Below, piece after piece: positions 1 through 5,927 of a stretch of 30,813 nt of DNA (positions are counted from its first letter, which is position 1; every line of letters begins with the position of its first letter). The translations under genes were made by a program, and so were the position numbers. The notes below the pieces were generated by a model. The model had not been told where the DNA came from. It did not search any database and saw only the letters and a program-made list of their open reading frames with translations. Source of the stretch: an uncultured Lactobacillus sp. Lineage in GTDB: Bacteria; Bacillota; Bacilli; Lactobacillales; Lactobacillaceae. The stretch covers positions 1 to 30,813 of the forward strand of contig CALNAJ010000011.1 in NCBI GenBank assembly GCA_937874695.1. Direction: 5' to 3'.

Positions 1-43
1 ATTTCCAAATAATGAAAATGGCAATTATCTTACCCCCATCCCA

Positions 44-772
44 TTAATCTTCTAACGGTTCTTTGTTCGGCGTTCCCGCTTTACGGGGGTAACGCTTGGG
101 TGTGTGCTTGACCTTGTCGATAACCACAATGTGGCGTTGGTCGTGACTGACCGGCAACTCGAAGGCGTGATCGGCAGCGAGCTGCCCACCCAACGTCGTA
201 ATCGCCGATTGGCTTACGGCTAATTCGTCAGCGGTGGCGGCGGCCTTCAGGGCAACAAATTGCCCACCGACTTTAGCCAGTGGCAAGCACAGTTCGCTGA
301 GGACGGACATCCGAGCAACGGCCCGCGCCAAGACTAAGTCGTAGCCTTCACGATTGGCTGCCCGCTTGCCGCCAAATTCTTCGGCCCGCGCGTGGTGGAA
401 AGCCACCCCGCTTAGGTTGAGCTTGGCAGCGAGTTCATTTAAGAAGGTAATCCGCTTGTTCAGCGAGTCCACAATACTGATCTGTAGCTGCGGAAAGACA
501 ATCTTCAACGGAATCGATGGGAAGCCGGCACCTGCGCCGACGTCCACGACCGTCAAGGGTTCCGTTCGCATCGTTGGCACGTAAAAAGCGGGCGTCAGTG
601 AGTCGTAAAAATGTTTCAAGTAGACATCTGGCTCCGCAGTAATGGTCGTTAAATTTACGTGTTCGTTGGTCGCAACCAAGAACTCAAAGTACGTTGCAAA
701 TTGCTGTTCCTGTGTTGCGGTTAATTCAATGCCTTGCGTGGCTAGCGCGGCACGAAACTCTTCTGGATTCAT
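44..772 (-). CDS. rsmG: 16S rRNA (guanine-527-N7) methyltransferase RsmG
   Basis: RsmG (GidB) methylates N7 of G527 in the 530 loop of 16S rRNA using S-adenosylmethionine. The 242-residue protein has the family's usual length. The N-terminal half carries the signature Y-x-K-H-F-Y-D-S-L-T (about residues 52-61), followed by the SAM-binding glycine loop V-D-V-G-A-G-A-G-F-P-S (about 76-86) and the later L-A-R-A-V-A motif. The ATG at 772 has a GGGAG ribosome site seven bases upstream and a TATAAT -10 at 821-826. In many Firmicutes this gene adjoins noc/parAB near the replication origin; what follows here lies outside the window. The identity is nearly certain. Confidence 0.96.
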   Translation of the reverse strand: MNPEEFRAALATQGIELTATQEQQFATYFEFLVATNEHVNLTTITAEPDVYLKHFYDSLTPAFYVPTMRTEPLTVVDVGAGAGFPSIPLKIVFPQLQISIVDSLNKRITFLNELAAKLNLSGVAFHHARAEEFGGKRAANREGYDLVLARAVARMSVLSELCLPLAKVGGQFVALKAAATADELAVSQSAITTLGGQLAADHAFELPVSHDQRHIVVIDKVKHTPKRYPRKAGTPNKEPLED

Positions 773-795
773 ACACTATCTCCCAGTTCACTTCT

Positions 796-826
796 GTGAA
801 ACACAATTGTTTCACGTTTGATTATA
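796..826 (-). promoter_or_regulatory. rsmG promoter region with GTGAAAC/GTTTCAC dyad
   Basis: A perfect TATAAT (821-826 on the minus strand) lies about 50 bases upstream of the rsmG start. Between it and the gene is a dyad GTGAAAC (796-802) / GTTTCAC (809-815) with a six-base spacer. The half-sites resemble halves of the ParB site parS (TGTTTCACGTGAAACA), but in the opposite arrangement, so a ParB role is only a suggestion. Confidence 0.5.
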
Positions 827-952
827 CTTTACCTTACTTACAAACGAAACGCAACCGAACTGCCAGGCAAAACTGCCAGCCGGTGGTCGCTTCGTTATCA
901 CGTCGTTTCCTATTATACCGAAAATCCGGTTCACATGAAACGCCTATCGCTG

Positions 953-1004
953 GGAAAATAATGAGAGGGATAATTCCCGCTGTCTCGCTAGGAATCATCC
1001 CTCT
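953..1004 (-). terminator. Probable intrinsic terminator after the phosphoesterase gene
   Basis: The arms 964-977 and 991-1004 pair over 14 bases with one wobble. On the minus strand they are followed by an A/T stretch containing TTATTTT. It lies 45 bases past the stop of the phosphoesterase gene and before the rsmG promoter. Confidence 0.55.
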
Positions 1005-1048
1005 TGAAAAGTTATTGTCGTCTTTGTGACGCCAGATACGATGCGTCC

Positions 1049-1930
1049 TTAGAGAAAGGGCTCGTTGGCCACGCGTCGTGTCCCGGTCAGCCTGGGCCGA
1101 TGTTTGGCAAACCCCGTATTGTTGATCGTAATGGTGTCGATGACGGTCTGCCCCAGGTATAGCGGGTGATTCGTCACGCTCGCCATCCCCCGTTGAATCG
1201 TAATGACATTGTAGTTAATCGCATCGTGAACCTCGTGATAGTGCGGATCCTGACAGTTAATGTAAGTCGTTGCCGAGCCCACGGTCGTCACAGGAATCGT
1301 GTTGTCCACCAAGTAGCTAGCCCCGAAGTGTAAATGACCGGTAAAAATACCACCAATGTTGTGTCCGTGGAGAATCGATAGAAGTTCCCGATTATTCTGT
1401 AACAGCGCATACCGCATCGACCGTAATGCCGGTGCATCTAACGGATGGTGAAGAAAGATAAACGCGCGTCGCCGGGGCGCAATGTGGAGGTTCTTGTTTA
1501 ACCAGTCCAATTGCTCGCGGTTCAGCCATCCCGCTTCCTTGTTGGCCTCCCATTTGGAATCTAAAAAGTAAAAGTCCATGTTCTGATACATCTGTTTATA
1601 CGCATAGTACGGCTGATGTGCCTGCGATAAATACCCGGCGTTGAATGCTTCTCGATCATCTTGATCACCGAGAATTACTTGAATTGGCGCCTGTAAGCGC
1701 TCGGCTTGCTCGTTTAAGTATGCCCGCAGCTTGGCATAATCCTGCCCCGTCCCGTTCTGCATCAGATCTCCCCCAATGACGATAAGGTCCGGCGCAATCT
1801 GATGCGCCAAGACATCGTCAAAGATCTGCTGAAGCTTTTCAATCGGTGGCACTTGTTGATGATACTGTGGTTCGACGGCGGCCGCGGTTAATTGCGGATC
1901 CGATAAATGTACGATGGTAAATTTGTTCAT
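1049..1930 (-). CDS. Calcineurin-like metallophosphoesterase, CpdA/Icc-like, with altered metal ligands
   Basis: The 293-residue protein has the calcineurin-like phosphoesterase layout of class III cyclic-nucleotide phosphodiesterases: H-L-S-D-P-Q (8-13), G-G-D (53-55), G-D-Q-D-D (88-92), H-H-P (about 161) and G-H-L-H (about 198). Several canonical positions differ. The D-x-H motif reads D11-P-Q13, and the G-N-H-D/E motif reads G-D89-Q90-D, so one metal ligand His is Gln, the Asn ligand is Asp and the catalytic His is Gln. The D55 and GHLH ligands remain. It may be an altered phosphoesterase, a binding protein or a dead homologue. No signal peptide is visible, so it is probably cytosolic. The ATG at 1930 has a G-rich ribosome site. 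The gene appears monocistronic. Confidence 0.82.
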   Translation of the reverse strand: MNKFTIVHLSDPQLTAAAVEPQYHQQVPPIEKLQQIFDDVLAHQIAPDLIVIGGDLMQNGTGQDYAKLRAYLNEQAERLQAPIQVILGDQDDREAFNAGYLSQAHQPYYAYKQMYQNMDFYFLDSKWEANKEAGWLNREQLDWLNKNLHIAPRRRAFIFLHHPLDAPALRSMRYALLQNNRELLSILHGHNIGGIFTGHLHFGASYLVDNTIPVTTVGSATTYINCQDPHYHEVHDAINYNVITIQRGMASVTNHPLYLGQTVIDTITINNTGFAKHRPRLTGTRRVANEPFL

Positions 1931-2032
1931 GGCCCCGTTGCTCCCCCCGAAATAAAATTCGATCGTCGAAAACGCCTTCCCTGGCGACCGTGAGATAAAC
2001 TATCCCTAAGTTAAGTCCAGCATAGCGAACTT

Positions 2033-2061
2033 ATGTAAATAATCGGTATGGTCCCTGTCAA
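2033..2061 (-). promoter_or_regulatory. Candidate promoter of the phosphoesterase gene
   Basis: On the minus strand a perfect -35 TTGACA (2056-2061) is followed by exactly 17 bases and TTACAT (2033-2038). The start codon is about 100 bases downstream, so the leader would be about 95 nt. The remaining bases of the 300-base gap 1931-2230 show nothing else beyond the terminator at 2164. Confidence 0.55.
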
Positions 2062-2163
2062 CATCGTGTAAAGTTTCCGCAGATAGTGAGCAATCTCGCG
2101 AAGGGGCTGAATGGGTTGGAGTCGTTATGATTTATTGAAAACTAGCGTCCTCTCTGGAGAGTT

Positions 2164-2199
2164 AAAAAAGTGCAGCGAACTTCACAGAATTCGCTGCAC
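2164..2199 (-). terminator. Intrinsic terminator downstream of the 30-codon ORF
   Basis: A perfect 10-bp stem (2170-2179 with 2190-2199) with a 10-base loop is followed on the minus strand by six T's (2164-2169). It closes a short transcript containing the small peptide ORF at 2231-2323. Confidence 0.8.
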
Positions 2200-2230
2200 A
2201 ATCAACTTTTCCGGCAAGCTTAGTCACCGG

Positions 2231-2323
2231 CTAGTTATGACGTTTTGGTGGTCGGGAAAACCACAACATCGGTAACCAAGTAACAATCAGTATGATCAGC
2301 GTCTCAGTGTCTGTCGCGGACAT
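2231..2323 (-). CDS. Putative 30-residue single-TM peptide (holin-like toxin type?)
   Basis: A 30-codon ORF starts with ATG at 2323. A purine-rich GGGGAAGAGG ribosome site sits about eight bases upstream, and an intrinsic terminator follows the stop. The peptide has a short polar N-terminus (M-S-A-T-D-T-E-T), a hydrophobic stretch of about 14 residues (L-I-I-L-I-V-T-W-L-P-M-L-W-F) and a basic tail (S-R-P-P-K-R-H-N). That layout matches small membrane toxins and holin-like peptides of Lactobacillales, many of them from type I toxin-antitoxin loci. No family can be assigned from the sequence alone. A longer in-frame reading starting at 2500 is less likely because it lacks a ribosome site. The support is size, hydropathy, ribosome site and terminator only. 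Confidence 0.4.
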   Translation of the reverse strand: MSATDTETLIILIVTWLPMLWFSRPPKRHN

Positions 2324-2472
2324 ACGACCATCCTCTTCCCCTTGATTTAATCCCATGATACCAAGCGCATGTATCGTTTCTGTATGGAAAGCCCCATATT
2401 TCTGTAAAGGTTTGATGACAATTACCTCTCCTGTGTACAGGCAGTTGCTATCAAGCCAAAGCTCAAAGCCAT

Positions 2473-2518
2473 AAGAAAAGTCCCAATTAAGCCAACACAC
2501 AGTTAGCTTAATTAGGAC
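2473..2518 (-). terminator. Terminator of the purine permease-nucleoside hydrolase transcript
   Basis: Arms 2480-2492 and 2506-2518 pair over 13 bases with one mismatch. On the minus strand they are followed by CTTTTCTT. It lies about 250 bases past the nucleoside hydrolase stop, beyond element A, so the operon's 3' untranslated region would contain the complement of element A. Confidence 0.55.
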
Positions 2519-2545
2519 TCATTATTTATAAACTATCATCCAGCA

Positions 2546-2775
2546 ATTAACTACTAGAACTTTCGCTAACACCAAGCCGGAAGGGGATAGGTTTTGTGCA
2601 GTGACGAGCTTGTTTGTCAGCGTTCTTCGCTGGCTTACAAGCTGGGACGTCATAGAAACTCGCGATTCTCGAGGTTCTATGGCGCCTCCAGAGACCGTTC
2701 TTTGGCTCTGGAGGTTGCCCCACAGCACAGGACCTGTCCACTGCAGGCTGTCAGGCTTAGCAAGTTGCTAGTTCT
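2546..2775 (+). repeat. Structured element A (divergent member of the A/B/C family)
   Basis: Three hairpins follow in order inside an imperfect outer stem. Hairpin 1 pairs 2607-2613 with 2637-2643 plus 2618-2622 with 2628-2632. Hairpin 2 pairs 2651-2657 with 2675-2681. Hairpin 3 pairs 2685-2693 with 2706-2714 (9 bp, perfect). The outer arms (about 2546-2570 and 2752-2775) run into the last codons of the nucleoside hydrolase gene. All three loops contain a TTCT core. Hairpin 2 (GAAACTCG...CGAGGTTC) and hairpin 3 (ACCGTTCTTTGGC) match the second and third hairpins of element B read on its minus strand. That fixes the likely sense strand of A as plus, antisense to the neighbouring genes. No convincing own promoter or terminator was found. 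Confidence 0.6.
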
Positions 2776-3682
2776 TAATTGCGCGGACTTCTTCGAGGAA
2801 CCACTTGTTGAATTCAACCGCATCGATATCAACGGATACCTTAGCGTTGGTCTTGCCATCATGGTAAGCACCGCGGATATCGCCGACCGTTTCACCAATG
2901 GCTGGGCCATCAGTTTGGACGTCGATCCACATGTCTTCCGTCGTGATTGCTTCTGGGTGAAGCAGGTAGAAGATGGTGTTCACATCATGCATCGCGATCC
3001 CCTTGTCACTGTTGTCACCATCGTTAACGATGATGTCATGCAGCATCTTACCGGTTTCGCTGATTTGTGGCAATTCTTCAATGCTTTCGTGAGTTAATAA
3101 AGCCTTCATGGTAATGTCCAAACCAACCATAACGATTGGCACACCGGACTTGTACATGATAGCGGCAGCATCTGGGTCGGTGAAGACGTTGAATTCTGCG
3201 GCACTGGTCATGTTCCCTTTGCCTAAGGCACCACCCATGGCCACGATTTCCTTGATGTGGCTCTTAACTTCTGGATATTCGGAGAAGAGTAAGGCGATGT
3301 TGGTGTATGAACCAGTTGGGACCAAAGTGATTGGTTCGTCGCTAGCCATGATTTCGTCGTGTAAGGCCTCAACGGCGGTCTTGTCTAAAGGCTTTGGTAA
3401 ATCAGTTGGGAAGTCGTAACCAGGCATCCCTGATTCCCCGTGAATCCGAGCAGCGTCTTCGAAGTCCTTGAACAAAGGTTGTTCAGCACCGGAAGCCACT
3501 GGAATCTTGGCATTGAAGAAGCGGACGATCTTTTGAGCGTTGATGGTGGTCTTGTCGACCGTCACGTTCCCAGCAACCGTCGTGATCAGCTTCAAGTCAA
3601 TGCTAGGGTCGTTGATTGCCATGGTTAAAGCAGCTGCATCGTCAATCCCGGGGTCAGTATCCATAATAATTTTAGTTGTCAT
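2768..3682 (-). CDS. Nucleoside hydrolase (inosine/uridine-preferring family)
   Basis: Nucleoside hydrolases cleave the N-glycosidic bond of ribonucleosides to base and ribose. The 304-residue protein starts with the family's calcium-binding fingerprint D-T-D-P-G-I-D-D (residues 8-15). It carries the mid-protein M-G-G-A motif and a C-terminal M-H-D-x-N-x-I-F-Y-L-L-H-P-E stretch containing the last metal-binding Asp. Length is typical. The ATG at 3682 has a GGGAGG site eight bases upstream. It lies 84 bases downstream of the AzgA-type permease on the same strand, with two 6-bp hairpins (about 3720-3753) but no terminator between, so the pair is probably an operon for base uptake and nucleoside salvage. 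Base preference cannot be read from the sequence. Confidence 0.92.
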   Translation of the reverse strand: MTTKIIMDTDPGIDDAAALTMAINDPSIDLKLITTVAGNVTVDKTTINAQKIVRFFNAKIPVASGAEQPLFKDFEDAARIHGESGMPGYDFPTDLPKPLDKTAVEALHDEIMASDEPITLVPTGSYTNIALLFSEYPEVKSHIKEIVAMGGALGKGNMTSAAEFNVFTDPDAAAIMYKSGVPIVMVGLDITMKALLTHESIEELPQISETGKMLHDIIVNDGDNSDKGIAMHDVNTIFYLLHPEAITTEDMWIDVQTDGPAIGETVGDIRGAYHDGKTNAKVSVDIDAVEFNKWFLEEVRAIKN

Positions 3683-3766
3683 CTGTGTTTCCTCCCAATG
3701 AAATTAATTTCAGTTTCGTCAGCGGTCGTAACCGCTTACGTTTAACCCGTAAGTGAAACCCCGCCG

Positions 3767-5083
3767 TTACAGCAGGGCACTAAAGACTAAATCAAGTAGG
3801 AACAGCACGCCTAACAGGTAGACGGGCCAAGTCATCTCCTTAGCTTTACCCAAAGCCACCTTCATAATCGGGTAGCAGACAAAGCCAAAGGCCAGACCGG
3901 TCGAAATGCTGTTGGTGAATGGAATCAGCACGATAATCAGAAATGCTGGGAACCATTCGGAAAAATCAGCCATCTTAATGTTACCGATGGCAGCCATCAT
4001 CAGCGCACCCGTGATAATAATCACCGGTGCAATCGCTGCGGATGGCACGTAGGCCAACAGTGGCACAAAGACCAGTGACAGTGCGAACAGGACTGCGGCG
4101 ACTAACGCCATGATCCCGGTCCGGCCACCAGTTTCGATGCCAGAAGCACTTTCAGCGGCGGCCACCGTTGGACTGGTTCCTAAGAAACCAGACAGGAAGG
4201 TCGTCACGGCACTCCCCTCAAAAGTCTTCTTGAACTTCTTTTGGTTCGGCAGTAAGCCTTGCAGAAGGCCCATGGATTCAAAGACTAGAATCATGGTCAT
4301 GGAGAAGGCCGCCAAGATAAATGGCGTGCTCAACCAGTGAGAGAAATCATTCTTGAAGACGATTTCGTGGTACTGTCCTAACCGCGCTAAATCAACGCTA
4401 GGGGTGTCGGCGTCCTTGATTCCAAAGAAGAAGGCCACTAGACTCGTCGCGATAATCGCGATGAAGAAGTTCCCCTTCACCTTTCGAATGTACAGAACCA
4501 GACTGAGGATCAACCCGAACAGCGCCAACATTGGCGTTGGTTTGGTCAAGTCCCCCAGAACCACCAGTGAGGAGGTCTTCCCAGCGACAATCAGCCCGGC
4601 TTTCTCCAGGCCGATTTCCACCAGGAAGAGTCCAATCCCCGCGGTAATCCCACTCTTTAGTGACTCCGGAATTGCCTCCGATAGAATCGTCGACACCTTG
4701 GTAAAGGCGATCAGCATGTAAACAAAACTGGCGACCGCCGCAATCCCAAGGGCTTCACGCCAACTCAGACCCATGTTCACCACAATGGTGTAGGTAAAGA
4801 AGGCGTTGACCCCCATCCCCGGTGTCAGAATGATCGGTGCGTTGGCCCAAAAGGCCATGACCAAACACCCAATCACCGAAGAAAAGATGGTGGCGAAGAC
4901 ACTCAAGTCGGTGGGAATCCCGGCATCCTTTAAGATTAGCGGGTTCACGATAATAATGTAGGAGATGGCGAAGAAGCCAGTTACTCCCGCGATCAGTTCG
5001 TTGCGGACGACATCCTTATGCCGCAGCGCTTCTCTTAGCGTCATATCATTGGCTAAGTCCACCTGCGATTGTTGCTTATCCAT
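3767..5083 (-). CDS. pbuG: AzgA-type NCS2 purine permease (adenine/guanine/hypoxanthine)
   Basis: A membrane transporter of about 438 residues with 12 or more hydrophobic segments, from the AzgA branch of NCS2 nucleobase:proton symporters. Visible landmarks are the N-terminal E-L-I-A-G-V-T-G-F-F-A-I-S-Y-I motif, P-G-M-G-V-N-A-F-F-T-Y, G-I-G-L-F-L and the T-S-P-T-V-A-A-A-E-S-A-S-G-I segment typical of AzgA/PbuG. I chose the ATG at 5083 because the protein then begins M-D-K-Q-Q as family members do. A reading that starts at 5176 adds 31 basic, non-conserved residues with no ribosome site. The ribosome site is modest (AGGGA). A PurR-box-like sequence and a TACAAT -10 lie upstream, fitting purine control. 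PbuG/PbuO-type specificity (guanine/hypoxanthine) is inferred from family only. Confidence 0.9.
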   Translation of the reverse strand: MDKQQSQVDLANDMTLREALRHKDVVRNELIAGVTGFFAISYIIIVNPLILKDAGIPTDLSVFATIFSSVIGCLVMAFWANAPIILTPGMGVNAFFTYTIVVNMGLSWREALGIAAVASFVYMLIAFTKVSTILSEAIPESLKSGITAGIGLFLVEIGLEKAGLIVAGKTSSLVVLGDLTKPTPMLALFGLILSLVLYIRKVKGNFFIAIIATSLVAFFFGIKDADTPSVDLARLGQYHEIVFKNDFSHWLSTPFILAAFSMTMILVFESMGLLQGLLPNQKKFKKTFEGSAVTTFLSGFLGTSPTVAAAESASGIETGGRTGIMALVAAVLFALSLVFVPLLAYVPSAAIAPVIIITGALMMAAIGNIKMADFSEWFPAFLIIVLIPFTNSISTGLAFGFVCYPIMKVALGKAKEMTWPVYLLGVLFLLDLVFSALL

Positions 5084-5241
5084 AAAAATCCCTATCTTTC
5101 GATGCGCCATTACTCGACGCACAGACTTCAACGGGCTTTGCAACCGAATGGTCTCACGCATCCGGCTGGGTTTCACTTCCGGCTAGGAAGGTCGGCACCC
5201 GTACGGACTAATCGAGCGGTTGCTCGTTAGTCTCGCTACAT

Positions 5242-5260
5242 ATTGTACATGACGTTCGTT
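5242..5260 (-). promoter_or_regulatory. Promoter -10 and PurR-box-like site upstream of the purine permease
   Basis: On the minus strand AACGAACGTC (5251-5260) matches the ACGAACNTT-like half of Gram-positive PurR boxes. It is followed directly by TACAAT (5242-5247) as a -10. No good -35 is seen, which fits an activated or PurR-controlled promoter. I looked for the purine-riboswitch core in the 160-base leader and did not find it. Confidence 0.4.
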
Positions 5261-5273
5261 AAAAATCCTGGTG

Positions 5274-5511
5274 AATTGGTTTGGGCAGCAATGCGCGTTA
5301 GTGTCGCCTTGCCGGGCAGTTAAAATGGACCGGGACGCTGTGGGCGGACGCTGGAAGCCACAGAACGGTCTTCCAGCTTGCTTTGAACCTCTAAGAACCG
5401 AGTTTCAAAGTCACCAATTGTCTAAGTGGCATAGCCACTAAGACAATTCCCACGGCTGGGTCCATTTTAACTGCCCTCACGGATTACACGCATTTGAGAC
5501 CCAAACCAATT
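5274..5511 (-). repeat. Structured element B (A/B/C family)
   Basis: A 238-base element closed by a perfect 12-bp stem (5274-5285 with 5500-5511) and a perfect 18-bp stem (5314-5331 with 5459-5476). Inside are three hairpins: 5351-5356/5371-5376, 5381-5387/5404-5410, and 5416-5430/5434-5448 (15 bp, one mismatch). Read on the minus strand it aligns with element C read on the plus strand. The 5' blocks CCGTGAGG and GGACYCAGCCGTG are shared, as are the 3' blocks GCCCACRGCGTYCCRGTCC and CCGGYAAGGCGACRCT, while the pairing arms differ in sequence. It sits between the nupC 3' end and the purine permease promoter. On the minus strand five T's follow soon after the outer stem (about 5262-5266). Confidence 0.75.
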
Positions 5512-5569
5512 ATCCTATGCTCTCGGCATGCAATCACAACGCATCCACGACGAAAACATAACTTTACAA

Positions 5570-5598
5570 TTAACAAATCGGACAACTCCCTATTTAAT
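5570..5598 (+). promoter_or_regulatory. Candidate promoter of element C
   Basis: TTAACA (5570-5575) and TTTAAT (5593-5598) are separated by exactly 17 bases on the plus strand, each five of six to consensus. No protein gene follows on this strand before 11 kb, so the promoter would serve only the structured element C that begins a few bases downstream. Confidence 0.5.
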
Positions 5599-5604
5599 CC
5601 GTTT

Positions 5605-5896
5605 AGCACCGACGCCTTCAACGACTTACATAAGCCGTGAGGTTGGTCAGATAAGGACTCAGCCGTGAAATTCCTCTTAGCTGGATGATTTCTTCCAGGT
5701 TAGAGGAAGGTCGAACTTAAAGACTCGCGTTCCTTTGTGAGGCTTTAAGTCGTGCCCACGGCGTTCCAGTCCTTATCTGGCCAACCGGTAAGGCGACGCT
5801 CAGCCACCACCTTATATGTCGGTACTAGACGGGGTAAATCAGGGAGCATTTGACACAGATAGCCCAAAGCCATCGGCCCTGGGCTATCAATTTTTA
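5605..5896 (+). ncRNA. Structured element C, candidate ~290-nt small RNA
   Basis: The core has a 19-bp outer stem (5641-5659 with 5768-5786, one wobble), a 6-bp inner stem (5662-5667 with 5757-5762) and two hairpins: 5671-5685/5694-5708, and 5715-5722/5743-5750. It shares sequence blocks and order with element B but lacks B's third hairpin. A plus-strand promoter lies just upstream and an intrinsic terminator at 5858-5896 downstream, giving a predicted transcript from about 5605. There is no ORF of note inside. Homology to A and B, compensatory changes in stems, and matching promoter/terminator polarity support a structured RNA. A mobile palindromic DNA repeat remains possible. No known RNA family was recognised. 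Confidence 0.55.
5858..5896 (+). terminator. Plus-strand intrinsic terminator
   Basis: A perfect 9-bp stem (5858-5866 with 5880-5888) is followed on the plus strand by AATTTTT. On the minus strand, the direction of nupC, no T-run follows the stem. It therefore points to a plus-strand transcript ending here, although all neighbouring protein genes read leftwards. Confidence 0.65.
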
Positions 5897-5927
5897 AGAT
5901 TCAATCTAATCTAAGGTTGGTAAAATC

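Noticed and set aside
2594..3097. Plus-strand ORF of 167 codons
   Set aside because: It is the complement of the nucleoside hydrolase 3' end and element A, has no ribosome site and no protein family features.
5084..5240. Possible purine riboswitch in the permease leader
   Set aside because: The conserved purine-aptamer core was not found on the minus strand.
5274..5896. Elements B and C as simple MITEs or insertion-sequence relics
   Set aside because: They contain several internal hairpins with differing stem sequences and matching block order, and no flanking target duplications were seen; not fully excluded.
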